In this document: one piece after another, positions 8,593 through 17,799 of the stretch
Position numbering within the stretch: position 1 is the first letter of the stretch
How the letters are laid out: every line of letters starts with the position of its first letter
Origin: Bacteroidota bacterium
GTDB taxonomy: Bacteria; Bacteroidota; Bacteroidia; Chitinophagales; Chitinophagaceae
Direction: 5' to 3'
Assembly (NCBI GenBank): GCA_016183765.1
Contig: JACPEA010000011.1
Span: forward strand, 248,001 to 312,000
Length of the DNA: 64,000 bases
Position numbers and translations under genes: made by a program
Notes under the pieces: model-generated
The model's database searches: none
What the model saw: the letters and a program-made list of their open reading frames with translations, nothing else
Told to the model about the DNA's origin: nothing

Positions 8593-9414
8593 ATGGTAGA
8601 GAACATCATCAGTTATTTTGAACAGATACCCAGCCTGCACCGGGCGCTGATCCTGGCCGGGGGTATTACTTTCTTCTGGCTGATCGAGGGTGCGATACCC
8701 CTGTTTGGATTCAGGTACCACAAATGGAAACATGCTTCCATCAATATCTTTTTTACCATCACCACCATCATCATCAACTTCGCCTGCGCTTTTCTGATCG
8801 TAAAAGCCAGCGACTGGGTGGTGGCGTATCGGTTCGGATTATTGTACCTCGTAAAAATGCCGCTCTGGTTATTCATGATCGCCGGTCTGCTGCTGCTCGA
8901 CCTTGCCGGCGCCTATTTTGTACACCTGCTGGAACATAAGATCAAATGGATGTGGAAATTCCACATGGTACACCATGCCGATACCCATGTGGATACCACC
9001 ACCGCCAACCGCCACCACCCCGGTGAAAGCGTATTACGTGTGATCTTTACCATGCTGGGCGTTGTGGTGAGCGGCGCTCCTATGTGGATGGTAATGATGT
9101 ACCAGAGCCTGAGCGTGGTTTTTACGCAGTTCAGTCACGCCAATATCCGTTTACCACTGTGGCTGGACAATGCCCTGAGCTGGTTCCTCGTATCGCCCAA
9201 TATGCACAAAGTGCACCACCATTATATGCGTCCCCAGACAGACAGTAACTACGGGAATATCTTTTCTATCTGGGACCGCCTTTTTGGAACCTATAATGAT
9301 ACCCCCATCGATCAGATCCGCTACGGACTGGATGTGCTGGACAACGCAAAGGATGAGAACCTGCCTTTTCAATTACAGATTCCTTTCGACAAGAGCGTAA
9401 AGACAGATTATTAA
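8593..9414 (+). CDS. sterol desaturase / fatty acid hydroxylase family membrane protein
   Basis: A 273-residue integral membrane di-iron oxygenase. Four or five hydrophobic segments are visible, and the histidine clusters of the family are present: HLLEH (HxxxH) near residue 115, HMVHHAD (HxxHH) near 125 and HKVHHHY (HxxHH) near 205. Family members insert hydroxyl groups or double bonds into sterols, carotenoids or fatty acyl chains. The exact substrate is not evident. It is monocistronic in appearance, with a terminator before it and a promoter box for kdsB directly after it. Confidence 0.93.
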   Translation: MVENIISYFEQIPSLHRALILAGGITFFWLIEGAIPLFGFRYHKWKHASINIFFTITTIIINFACAFLIVKASDWVVAYRFGLLYLVKMPLWLFMIAGLLLLDLAGAYFVHLLEHKIKWMWKFHMVHHADTHVDTTTANRHHPGESVLRVIFTMLGVVVSGAPMWMVMMYQSLSVVFTQFSHANIRLPLWLDNALSWFLVSPNMHKVHHHYMRPQTDSNYGNIFSIWDRLFGTYNDTPIDQIRYGLDVLDNAKDENLPFQLQIPFDKSVKTDY

Positions 9415-9416
9415 AA

Positions 9417-9424
9417 TACTTTTG
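9417..9424 (+). promoter_or_regulatory. Bacteroidota -7 box upstream of kdsB
   Basis: TACTTTTG starts 3 bp after the stop codon of the preceding hydroxylase gene and 97 bp before the kdsB ATG. This implies an independent transcript for kdsB with a leader of about 80 bases. Confidence 0.45.
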
Positions 9425-9513
9425 CACCCAGACAAAGCCTGCCGTATCATCAGCCTTCATGTGTGATCCTGTTGCTTACACAAGGGCAGTGACGCGGTTC
9501 AAATATTTCGTTT

Positions 9514-10254
9514 ATGAAAATCTGCGCCTTTATTCCGGCCCGTTATGCCGCCACCAGGTTTCCTGCCAAGCTGATGCAGCTGCTGGGTAACAAAACGGTG
9601 ATCCGCCATACCTACGATAATACCCTTGCCACCGGTTTGTTCGATGAAGTATATGTGGTTACAGACAGCGACATTATTTTCAACGAGATCACATCGTATG
9701 GCGGCAAAGCCGTTATGAGCAAAAAGAACCATGAAAGCGGCAGCGACCGCATTGCAGAAGCTGTTGCGGACCTGTCAGTTGACATTGTTGTGAACGTACA
9801 GGGCGATGAACCCTTTGTAAAACGCGAGCCCCTTGAACAACTGCTGCGCGTATTTGAAGGTGAGCCAGGCAAAACAGTACAGGTGGCATCGCTGATGCAG
9901 GTAATGACAGACCAGCGCCAGATCGAAGACCCCAATTACGTAAAAGTGGCAGTGGATAAATACATGAACTCGCTCATGTTCTCGCGCAGCGTAATCCCTT
10001 ATCCCCGCAGCACAGAAGCCGGCACCGTTTATTATGAACATATCGGGGTATACGCTTTCCGCAAACAGGCACTGCTCAATTTCACCAACTGGGAAATGAC
10101 CCCGCTGGAAGCCGCGGAAAGGATCGAATGCCTCCGCTACCTGGAGAATGGCATCCCGCTGAAAATGGTCGTGACCGATTATATGGGCATTGAAATAGAT
10201 ACCCCCGAAGACCTTGCACGCGCCGCCAAACTGGTTGGGAATATTGAATATTGA
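9514..10254 (+). CDS. kdsB: 3-deoxy-manno-octulosonate cytidylyltransferase
   Basis: A 246-residue nucleotidyltransferase that activates Kdo (or its 8-amino analogue) as CMP-Kdo for lipid A core synthesis in the cytosol. Diagnostic segments are the N-terminal CAFIPARYAATRFPAKLM CTP-binding loop, VVTDSD near residue 48, ESGSDRIAEA near 75, VNVQGDEPF near 95 and GIEIDTPEDL at the C-terminus. Length is typical. The last codons and the TGA stop lie inside the left arm of a long inverted repeat (10237-10327), so the C-terminal NIEY tail is encoded by repeat sequence. Confidence 0.96.
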   Translation: MKICAFIPARYAATRFPAKLMQLLGNKTVIRHTYDNTLATGLFDEVYVVTDSDIIFNEITSYGGKAVMSKKNHESGSDRIAEAVADLSVDIVVNVQGDEPFVKREPLEQLLRVFEGEPGKTVQVASLMQVMTDQRQIEDPNYVKVAVDKYMNSLMFSRSVIPYPRSTEAGTVYYEHIGVYAFRKQALLNFTNWEMTPLEAAERIECLRYLENGIPLKMVVTDYMGIEIDTPEDLARAAKLVGNIEY

Positions 10255-10327
10255 ACAAGGAACGCTGAATATCGACCGGAGTGATCATTCAGCGTTCAAC
10301 ATTCTTTGTTCAACATTCAATATTCCC
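10237..10327. repeat. 91-bp imperfect palindrome overlapping the kdsB stop codon
   Basis: The left arm begins GGGAATATTGAAT at 10237 and the right arm ends ATTCAATATTCCC at 10327. The arms match over about 34 bases apart from two substitutions and a 7-base insertion in the right arm. It can form a long hairpin between kdsB and the transporter gene. TTGAACA/TTGAATA-type motifs recur in it, suggesting a dispersed intergenic repeat. Confidence 0.85.
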
Positions 10328-10363
10328 ATTTCCTCGTATCTTCCTTTACCAAAATCGATTGCT

Positions 10364-11710
10364 ATGAACAAAAGCAAACTGGTACAGTGGTCAATAGTAG
10401 TGGCGCTAGCAGGGTTTATTTTTGGTTTCGATACCGTTGTTATTTCCGGGGCTAACCAGCCCATCAAAGAGCTCTGGCAAACAACACCTTTGTTTCATGG
10501 CTTCTTTATCATGTCGATGGCCTTATGGGGTACCGTACTGGGCGCCATTTTCGGCGGTATTCCCACCGAATTGTTTGGCAGAAAAGCGGTCTTGCTCTGG
10601 GTAGGTATCCTGTTCGCAGTTTCTGCGGTGGGCTCTGCGTTGGCAACGGGTCCCTATATGTTTTCTTTCTTCCGTTTTATTGGTGGCGTAGGTATTGGGG
10701 TCTCTTCGGTAGTGGCCCCTATTTATATTTCAGAGATCTCTACTCCTGTAACCCGCGGCAGGCTGGGCGCACTGTACCAGTTCAATATCGTATTCGGTAT
10801 CCTGGTGGCTTTTCTCTCCAATTATTTCCTGCAGGGTGTTGGCGGCGGGAACGACTGGCGCTGGATGCTGGGTGTGCTGGCATTGCCGGCAACCATCTAT
10901 ACCTTACTCGTACTGGGTGTTTCGGAAAGTCCCCGCTGGCTTATCACCAAAAAGAATGACCTGGCCAGGGCCCGTGAGATCATGCAGCAGATAGGTGTGA
11001 CCGATGTGGCTGCTGAGACCGAAGCCATCCTCCGCAGCAACGAACACGACAGCAAGGGACAAACCGTTGCCTTCTTTAACCGCAAACACAGCAGGATCAT
11101 TTACCTGGCGTTCATGATCGCGTTTTTTAACCAGTTGTCTGGTATCAATTTTATTCTTTACTATGCCCCGGAGATCCTGGAGAAAGCAGGGCTGGCGGCA
11201 AAAGAGTCGCTTTTCAATTCCATTGCCATTGGTGGTGTGAACCTGGTGTTCACTTTTGTGGGACTGTACCTGATAGACCGGCTGGGCAGAAAAACCCTGC
11301 TGGTGATTGGTTCGCTGGGGTATATCCTTAGTCTTGCCATGGTATCCTGGGCTTTTTATACCCATGCAGGACCTGTTTTCCTGATGAGTTTCCTGCTGCT
11401 TTTCATTGCGGCGCATGCCATTGGCCAGGGAGCGGTGATCTGGGTATTCATTTCAGAGATCTTTCCCAACAGGATCCGTAGTGCAGGACAATCCTTCGGC
11501 GCCAGCGTGCATTGGGTTTTTGCAGCGCTGATTACCCTGGTAACCCCTGTTTTCCTGGATAGCGACAATGGCATTTTCAAAGACAATCCCTGGCCCATCT
11601 TCGCATTTTTTGCCGCCATGATGGCGCTGCAGCTGGTTTGGATATTCAGTAGTGTACCTGAAACCAAGGGTGTTTCATTAGAAGAGCTGGAGAAAAAGCT
11701 GAGCGCCTGA
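10364..11710 (+). CDS. MFS sugar porter family transporter
   Basis: A 448-residue inner-membrane transporter with about 12 hydrophobic segments. Sugar-porter signatures are visible: GFDTVVISGA in the first helix, the GRK loop motif (ELFGRKAV) between helices 2 and 3, and the R-x-G-R and E-rich segments SEISTPVTRGRLG, FNQLSGINFILYYAPE, DRLGRKTLL and VPETKGVSLEELE. These point to a proton-coupled hexose or pentose symporter of the XylE/GLUT type. The substrate is not known. The frame is open back to 10214, but the ATG at 10364 fits the family N-terminus and avoids the upstream palindrome. Confidence 0.93.
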   Translation: MNKSKLVQWSIVVALAGFIFGFDTVVISGANQPIKELWQTTPLFHGFFIMSMALWGTVLGAIFGGIPTELFGRKAVLLWVGILFAVSAVGSALATGPYMFSFFRFIGGVGIGVSSVVAPIYISEISTPVTRGRLGALYQFNIVFGILVAFLSNYFLQGVGGGNDWRWMLGVLALPATIYTLLVLGVSESPRWLITKKNDLARAREIMQQIGVTDVAAETEAILRSNEHDSKGQTVAFFNRKHSRIIYLAFMIAFFNQLSGINFILYYAPEILEKAGLAAKESLFNSIAIGGVNLVFTFVGLYLIDRLGRKTLLVIGSLGYILSLAMVSWAFYTHAGPVFLMSFLLLFIAAHAIGQGAVIWVFISEIFPNRIRSAGQSFGASVHWVFAALITLVTPVFLDSDNGIFKDNPWPIFAFFAAMMALQLVWIFSSVPETKGVSLEELEKKLSA

Positions 11711-11934
11711 GCCTGGCCAGTTCAGGATATTATTTTTCAGGCTGGAAGCCTGGGGATAAGCGTCACTCGGCGGAGCCGAGCAACTGCTCCGAAAAAACTT
11801 AAATACGCTTACCCTGTTGGCCGGTTTGCTTCCCGGAATTATTAACAGATTCATGCGTAACTTGCACAGGATGCCTTCTTCCGTTTGAAGATCGCGTCAG
11901 TACACAACCGCGTTTCTGTTTATAGGCCCTATCC

Positions 11935-14922
11935 ATGAAAAAAACAGGCACCATCCACTTATTGATCCCCGACAGAAAGATCAGCGGGCTACTCGCTTTC
12001 TCGCTGGTGGCTTTTACCCTGTTCCTGTTTGTAATGGCACAACAGAGAAAAAAGCAGACGTTGACGCGGTTACTGGTAGACCAAACCAATACACTGATCA
12101 AAGAAATCGATACCATCGGTCTGGTATTTTCCGATGCTGAAGTAAGCACGCGGAGTTATCTCGTCAGCCGCAAACCGCAGTGGGAAGAACACACCTATCG
12201 TTTACATGCGCTGATCAACAGTTCTGTACAGACACTGAAAAAGCTAACACAGGAAGACCCCGGGCTGACAGCATATACAAACAAACTGGAAACACTGTGC
12301 CTGCAGAAAGAAGCGTTCCAGGTGCGTTTAATAAAGGCCCAAAACACCGGTAACTCTGTAAATGAAATGATCGATAGCGAAGGCCCTGCGATCAGTCATT
12401 CCGTAAAAACACAATTACAACAGATCCGCGATATAAAGTCAAAGAGTTTGTTGGAACAGATAGCCTCCAACCACAGCAGCTTCCAAAAAATCGGGTATAT
12501 CGCATTTGCCGGAGGTGTTTTTTCTTTTCTGCTGGTATTGGGTATTCTATTGCGTCTGAACCTGGATATGCGCCTTCGCAAAAAAGCGGAAGACGAACTG
12601 GCAGCCAGCGAAGAACAATACAAGAAACTGATAGAAAACGCGGGATCGGTCATGTACACAACCGACAATAGCGGGCTGATCAACTTCATCAATAACAAAG
12701 TACTCGCACTCACCGGATACCTGCCTGAAGAGATCGTTGGCAAAAATTATTATACACTGGTCGATGAAAGCTGTGCGGAAGAAGTAAAGAACTTTTATGC
12801 AAACCAGCTTATCCAACAAGTGCCGACCACCTACCTCGAATTTAAGATCCGCACCCGGTCCGGTGAGCTGAAATGGATAGAACAATCAGCACAATTACTG
12901 ATGAATGATGGTGAAATAGAAGGATTACAGTACATGGCCCAGGACGTCACAGAAAAAAAACTGGTAACACAGGAGCTTGATAAATCCGAAGCCAAACGCA
13001 AAGAAAACGAATACCGTCTCAATGCCATCCTCGATAATACCAATGCCCTCATCTTCATCAAAGACCTCGAAGGCAGATACCTGATGGTGAACAAACGCTT
13101 TAAAGAAGTGTTTGAAGTTACCGACGAAATGGTGATCAACCGGAACGACTACGACTTTAATGTAAAGGCGCTGGCCGATCATTACAAGAAAGGCGATGAT
13201 GAAGTGATCGCCGGCAAAAAGTCCATCCAGCTGGAGGAGGTCCTTGATACGCCGGAAGGCAAACGAAATTTCCTGCTCATCAAATTCCCGCTGTTCAATG
13301 ACTGCAACGAAATGTTCGGCATCAGCGGTATCGCTACCGACATTACAGATACGGTAGAGAGCCGGCAAAAATTATTGCAGGCCGTAGAAAAAGCAGAAAC
13401 AGCCCAACAGATACAGGAGCAGTTCCTGGCCAACATGAGCCACGAGATCCGTACACCCATGAACGGCATACAGGGAATGACCCGTTTATTGCTGGAAACT
13501 CCCTTAACAGAAGAGCAGCAACGTTTCACCAATATCATCAGTCGCTCCGTTAACAACCTGGTGGTCATTGTAAACAATGTGCTCGATTATTCCAACCTCA
13601 GCACCGGCAAACTCACGCTCGACAGTTTTGCGTTCGACCTTCCCAAAACACTGGAGGAACTCACCAAACATTTTGAGCATGCCACCAAAAACAAAAAACT
13701 GCAGTTCACCGTGAATATACAGGAGGGAGTACCTGCTTTTGTGAAGGGGGATGCTTTCCGGCTGAAACAGATCCTGACCAACCTGATCGATAATGCTATC
13801 AAATTCACCACGGAGGGTTCCATTGCACTGACGGTATCGTTACAGCAACAGACCGAACAGCAATGCACCCTTTCCTTTTCCGTACGCGATACGGGCATCG
13901 GTATTGAAAAAAACAAACTGGACACGATCTTCAAAAGTTTCGCACAGGCCGGAAAAAAGATCTCCAGTGGTTATGGAGGCGCAGGACTGGGTTTAACCAT
14001 CAGTAAAGGCCTGATAGAATTGCAGGGCGGCACCATTGCAGTGAACAGTGAACCGGGTAATGGTTCCGAATTTGTGGTGGTGATCCCCTTTGGGAAAACG
14101 AACAGCAACGATGTGGTGGCCGGGCAAACGGATTTTGCTGCAAGACTGGCGGGCAAAAAGATACTGGTGGTAGAAGACAATATCGTCAACCAGAAACTGA
14201 TCGATTTTGTGTTACGGAAAATGCAGATCAGGGCAGATATCGCCAATAATGGTAAAGAAGCCATCGCACTCTGTGAACAGCACCCGGCTTACGACCTGAT
14301 CATCATGGACCTGCAGATGCCCATTATGGACGGATATGAAACCACTGTGTACCTGCGGGAGAAAATGGGCCTGCAAATACCGATCATCGCCATGACAGCC
14401 ACCGCCCTAAAAGAGGACCAGGAGAAAAGCGCTGAAGTGGGCATGAATGATTTCATGTTAAAACCCTTCGATTTCAACGATCTCTATGCACGAATGATCC
14501 ACCTGCTGTTCCATGTATCGGTTCAGCCCGAACTGGCATCTAAAGAACCTGAAAAAATGGAAAAAATGTACGACCTGGCTTTACTGGAAGAGTTGGATGA
14601 CCCAAATTATGTACTGGAAGTACTGACCTATTACCTGCAGTATTCCCCGCTCGACATCAAAGAACTGAATGTGCTCGTATTGGAGAACAACCGCGAATCA
14701 CTGGCTAAAAAAGCACACAAACTTAAGGGTGCGGCAGGAATGTTAAAAGCGGAAAAACTCAGGGTACTGCTTGCCGACGTAGAACAGGGAGCCAAAAATG
14801 ACACTCCAATGGAAAAGTTGGCACAAAAGGTAAGCGAAGTGCTGAAGTTATTTGCATCATTAGAACAACAACTGCAGGAGGAAGTGAGCAGGATCCAAAA
14901 AGAGCTGGCAGCAGGCGCCTAA
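11935..14922 (+). CDS. hybrid sensor histidine kinase (CHASE3-like, PAS-PAS, HisKA, HATPase, REC, HPt)
   Basis: A 995-residue membrane phosphorelay protein. Two membrane helices lie near residues 20-38 and 188-207. Between them is a helical sensor with STRSYLVSRKPQWEEH, like CHASE3. Two PAS domains follow (about 225-345 and 365-480). The kinase core has His503 in NMSHEIRTPMNGI, the N box RLKQILTNLIDNAIKF, DTGIGI and GGAGLGLTIS. A receiver domain carries Asp792 (IIMDLQMPIMDGYE). A C-terminal HPt domain carries His928 (KKAHKLKGAAG). The HPt can pass phosphate to a separate receiver, and the next gene encodes one 36 bp downstream. The cue is unknown. The gene lies directly upstream of the predicted export genes. 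Confidence 0.95.
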   Translation: MKKTGTIHLLIPDRKISGLLAFSLVAFTLFLFVMAQQRKKQTLTRLLVDQTNTLIKEIDTIGLVFSDAEVSTRSYLVSRKPQWEEHTYRLHALINSSVQTLKKLTQEDPGLTAYTNKLETLCLQKEAFQVRLIKAQNTGNSVNEMIDSEGPAISHSVKTQLQQIRDIKSKSLLEQIASNHSSFQKIGYIAFAGGVFSFLLVLGILLRLNLDMRLRKKAEDELAASEEQYKKLIENAGSVMYTTDNSGLINFINNKVLALTGYLPEEIVGKNYYTLVDESCAEEVKNFYANQLIQQVPTTYLEFKIRTRSGELKWIEQSAQLLMNDGEIEGLQYMAQDVTEKKLVTQELDKSEAKRKENEYRLNAILDNTNALIFIKDLEGRYLMVNKRFKEVFEVTDEMVINRNDYDFNVKALADHYKKGDDEVIAGKKSIQLEEVLDTPEGKRNFLLIKFPLFNDCNEMFGISGIATDITDTVESRQKLLQAVEKAETAQQIQEQFLANMSHEIRTPMNGIQGMTRLLLETPLTEEQQRFTNIISRSVNNLVVIVNNVLDYSNLSTGKLTLDSFAFDLPKTLEELTKHFEHATKNKKLQFTVNIQEGVPAFVKGDAFRLKQILTNLIDNAIKFTTEGSIALTVSLQQQTEQQCTLSFSVRDTGIGIEKNKLDTIFKSFAQAGKKISSGYGGAGLGLTISKGLIELQGGTIAVNSEPGNGSEFVVVIPFGKTNSNDVVAGQTDFAARLAGKKILVVEDNIVNQKLIDFVLRKMQIRADIANNGKEAIALCEQHPAYDLIIMDLQMPIMDGYETTVYLREKMGLQIPIIAMTATALKEDQEKSAEVGMNDFMLKPFDFNDLYARMIHLLFHVSVQPELASKEPEKMEKMYDLALLEELDDPNYVLEVLTYYLQYSPLDIKELNVLVLENNRESLAKKAHKLKGAAGMLKAEKLRVLLADVEQGAKNDTPMEKLAQKVSEVLKLFASLEQQLQEEVSRIQKELAAGA

Positions 14923-14929
14923 AATGAAT

Positions 14930-14937
14930 TAATTTTG
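14930..14937 (+). promoter_or_regulatory. Bacteroidota -7 box upstream of receiver gene
   Basis: TAATTTTG matches TAnnTTTG and lies between the kinase stop and the receiver ATG at 14959. The receiver gene may therefore also be transcribed separately from the kinase. Confidence 0.4.
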
Positions 14938-14958
14938 TAAAAACCCGATGGAATAGCT

Positions 14959-15327
14959 ATGAAAATATTGGTCGCAGAAGACGAAGCCATGTTGCGGAAG
15001 ACCATTGAGATGAAACTCAAAAAAGAAGGGTATGAGGTTATTGTTACCAATGATGGTCGCGAGGCAATAGAACAGATGGAGCAGGCTAACCCCGATGTGA
15101 TCGTTACTGATATCATGATGCCGTATGCATCAGGACTGGAAGTGATCAATTTTGTACGGCAGAAACTGAACCGCAAAACACCCATCATCATCCTCTCCGC
15201 CATGGAGCAGGAAAAAGTGGTGATGGAAGCTTTTGAGCTGGGTGCAGATGATTATATCACCAAACCATTCAGCCTGAATGAGCTGGCCATCCGTGTAAAA
15301 CGACTCATCGCACGTGCCAAAAGCTGA
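14959..15327 (+). CDS. stand-alone receiver-domain response regulator
   Basis: A 122-residue CheY-like protein with the acidic pair in AEDEAM near residue 7, phosphoacceptor Asp51 (VIVTDIMMPYASG), the conserved Thr/Ser switch region IILSAM and Lys in YITKPFS near residue 104. No DNA-binding or other output domain is present. Given the HPt domain at the end of the kinase just upstream, it is the natural phosphate acceptor. Its target could be one of the polysaccharide genes that follow; this is inference from gene order. Confidence 0.94.
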   Translation: MKILVAEDEAMLRKTIEMKLKKEGYEVIVTNDGREAIEQMEQANPDVIVTDIMMPYASGLEVINFVRQKLNRKTPIIILSAMEQEKVVMEAFELGADDYITKPFSLNELAIRVKRLIARAKS

Positions 15328-15343
15328 TCCATTCATGAGGAGA

Positions 15344-15351
15344 TATTTTTG
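15344..15351 (+). promoter_or_regulatory. Bacteroidota -7 box upstream of the TPR/beta-barrel gene
   Basis: TATTTTTG matches TAnnTTTG and ends 16 bp before the ATG at 15368, implying a very short leader. Confidence 0.45.
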
Positions 15352-15367
15352 AGCTAATACCATACGC

Positions 15368-16630
15368 ATGATCCGCCCTGTTCAATTGAAAAGCCTTATT
15401 ATCCCGCTCTTATCAGTCTTACTGGGTACGGCTGCTCATGCACAGGACACGACCACATCGGATGGTCTGCTGAAAGAGGCCCGCAAAGCGGCTTTTGAAG
15501 AGAACAATTACAGCAAAGCCAAAACATATCTGTATAAAGCACTCGCACAAAGCCCCGATTATGCAGATGTCAGGATCTTCCTGGGAAGGATATACGCCTG
15601 GACCAAACAATACGACAGTGCCCGCCATTATTTTAACGGGGTATTACAGAATAACCCGGGACATGAAGACGCTTCTTTGGCACTGGCCGACCTGGAATAC
15701 TGGAACGATCATTCTACACAAGGGCTGGATATTGTTGAAACTGCATTGTCCTCACACCCTTCATCGCATGAACTTTGGGTAAGAAAGGCAAAACTCCTGA
15801 ATGCGTTGCACCGGTATGCGGAGGCACAGGTTGCTGTAGACAGGGCCTTGCAAATAAACAGGAACGATACGGAAGCGCGTTCGCTGGCCAACCGTATCAA
15901 AGAATCTTCCTACAAGAATAAGATCGGGTTAAGCTACGATTATGTGTATTTCGATAAACAGTTTGCCGATCCCTGGCACCTGGCCAGTTTCGATTATACA
16001 CGCACTACCGGCATCGGTTCCGTTACCGGAAGGATCAACTATGCCAACCGCTTCAAAGAAAGTGGCGTGCAATATGAACTGGAAGCTTATCCGCACATCT
16101 CCAATACTTTTTATTCCTATGTCAGCATCGGTTATTCTGATAAAGTGGGTGTATTCCCGCATTGGCGTGGAGGTTTCTCCCTGTATGCCAATCTGCCTGC
16201 AAGTTTCGAGGGCGAGTTGGGTTTCCGTTACCTGAAATTCAGCGGCGATCCTACCTGGAGTTATACGGCGTATCTCGGCAAGTATTACAAAAGCTGGTTG
16301 TTCGGTGCGCGCACCTATCTAACACCAAGTGCCTATACAAGTACCGTATCTGCTTCTTATAATATATCTGCCCGCTATTACTATGGCAGCGCCGACGACC
16401 TGTTGGGTATGAATATCGGGTATGGTATCTCACCCGACGATCGACTCAATGCTATCCAGCTTGACACCAGGGAACGCCTGGTATCTTACAAAGTAGGCTT
16501 CATGTTCAAAAAGAAAATATCGCTGTACAATATCCTCAGTATAGACGGCAGCTGGTTCAACCAGGAATACCTTCCGCAAACCAGGGGAAACCAATACCAA
16601 ATCAGTATAGGATGGCTGCGCCGGTTTTAA
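15368..16630 (+). CDS. TPR plus YaiO-like outer-membrane beta-barrel protein
   Basis: A 420-residue exported protein. A signal peptide (MIRPVQLKSLIIPLLSVLLGTAAHAQ) is followed by TPR-like helices at about residues 35-175 (repeats with YA.A.....AL....). The second half, from about residue 185, alternates aromatic and polar residues and ends in a C-terminal Phe (GWLRRF), as in the YaiO-type barrel family. A periplasmic TPR scaffold joined to an outer-membrane barrel is the layout of polysaccharide exporters such as PgaA and BcsC, although this barrel is smaller. I infer a role in passing a polymer across the outer membrane. The next gene overlaps its 3' end by 19 bp, so the two are translationally linked. 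Confidence 0.82.
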   Translation: MIRPVQLKSLIIPLLSVLLGTAAHAQDTTTSDGLLKEARKAAFEENNYSKAKTYLYKALAQSPDYADVRIFLGRIYAWTKQYDSARHYFNGVLQNNPGHEDASLALADLEYWNDHSTQGLDIVETALSSHPSSHELWVRKAKLLNALHRYAEAQVAVDRALQINRNDTEARSLANRIKESSYKNKIGLSYDYVYFDKQFADPWHLASFDYTRTTGIGSVTGRINYANRFKESGVQYELEAYPHISNTFYSYVSIGYSDKVGVFPHWRGGFSLYANLPASFEGELGFRYLKFSGDPTWSYTAYLGKYYKSWLFGARTYLTPSAYTSTVSASYNISARYYYGSADDLLGMNIGYGISPDDRLNAIQLDTRERLVSYKVGFMFKKKISLYNILSIDGSWFNQEYLPQTRGNQYQISIGWLRRF

Positions 16631-17799
16631 AGACCCGTACCGGCGGTTTTATACGCTTCATAATACTGGTGGTATTACTGACACCGCTTTGGTTATATAT
16701 CGCCTGGCTGCTCACGGAAAAAAGAAAACTGGTGGTGGCCATTGTAGACAAGACCGTGCTCAATAAAAAAGGACAGGAGCATGTTTCCATCAACTGGATC
16801 CTGAACCAGGAAAAATTTACCAAGAACCGGAAAGAGCTGTATAACCGCGAAAAAGACTATTATGGTTTTTTTCCGCTGGATGATCAGCAATTCCAGATAA
16901 AAGGTCTTGAACGTTTTAACAACCACCGCCTGGAACAGTTGAGTAAGGATGTGGACCTGGTGTACCTGACAGATACCTACGGCGTTTACAAGAACGAGTG
17001 GTACCATGAGAACACTGATAGCACTGTCACCGGTATTTTATACGGAGGCATGAGCCGGCAGGACCTGTATTTTATCAAACAGATGCAGGCCCGGCATAAA
17101 CTCATCATTACCGAATTCAACTGCCTGGCCACGCCTACCCATCCTGCCGTAAGGACTTCGTTTGAAAAAACATTCGGTATCCACTGGACTAAATGGATCG
17201 GCCGCTATTTTTCCTCGCTCGATATCACCAGCAACCCCGACCTGCCCCGGTGGCTGACAGACCTGTACAGGAAAAAAAACAATGGCGACTGGCCTTTCCG
17301 CAAAAGCGGCATAGTACTGGTGAACACAGACGATGATGTGTTGATCCTGGAAAACAATACCCACCTGAAACAGGACCTGCCCCTGATCATTTCCGGCAAG
17401 GAAGAGCAGCAGTACTATGGTCTGCCGGCTTCTATTCCGTATTCTTTCTGGTTCGATGTGATCGTGCCCGACAGTTCGCGCAACCGCGTGCTTTCAAGTT
17501 TTAAGATAGCGGTGAACGAAGCAGGCGAAAAACTACTGGCCGCGCATAACCTGCAGCCAACCTTCCCTGCTATCACCGCACATGTGAGCAGCGACTATCG
17601 CTTTTTTTATTTCTCAGCAGATTTTTCCGATAACCCGCTCAGCCTCTCTTCTTCGTATTTCAAAAAGATCGCCTGGTTCAAAATGTTCCTGTACAACAGA
17701 AGGGACCCGCTTGACAGGAGCAGTTTTTTCTGGAACCTGTACCAACCCATGGTAACCAGGATACTGGATGATTATTATAAGACCATACAGCAACACTAA
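16612..17799 (+). CDS. membrane-anchored protein of unrecognised family
   Basis: A 395-residue protein I do not recognise. One membrane helix lies at about residues 13-33 (FIRFIILVVLLTPLWLYIAWLL), so most of the protein probably faces the periplasm. The rest looks like an alpha/beta soluble domain. It has notable segments VDLVYLTDTYGVY near 123, GILYGGMSRQDL near 143, KLIITEFNCLATPTH near 163, IGRYFSSLD near 192 and FYFSADFSDNPL near 340. The pattern of short beta-strands ending in Asp, Glu or Tyr recalls TIM-barrel or Rossmann-like hydrolases, but no family motif is certain. It overlaps the TPR/beta-barrel gene by 19 bp and the convergent glycosyltransferase fusion by 4 bp, so it probably works with the polysaccharide machinery. 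Confidence 0.8.
   Translation: MAAPVLKTRTGGFIRFIILVVLLTPLWLYIAWLLTEKRKLVVAIVDKTVLNKKGQEHVSINWILNQEKFTKNRKELYNREKDYYGFFPLDDQQFQIKGLERFNNHRLEQLSKDVDLVYLTDTYGVYKNEWYHENTDSTVTGILYGGMSRQDLYFIKQMQARHKLIITEFNCLATPTHPAVRTSFEKTFGIHWTKWIGRYFSSLDITSNPDLPRWLTDLYRKKNNGDWPFRKSGIVLVNTDDDVLILENNTHLKQDLPLIISGKEEQQYYGLPASIPYSFWFDVIVPDSSRNRVLSSFKIAVNEAGEKLLAAHNLQPTFPAITAHVSSDYRFFYFSADFSDNPLSLSSSYFKKIAWFKMFLYNRRDPLDRSSFFWNLYQPMVTRILDDYYKTIQQH

Noticed and set aside
11766..11780. CTCGGC/GCCGAG hairpin after the sugar porter
   Set aside because: A possible terminator, but no T-run follows on the plus strand, so it was not listed as one.
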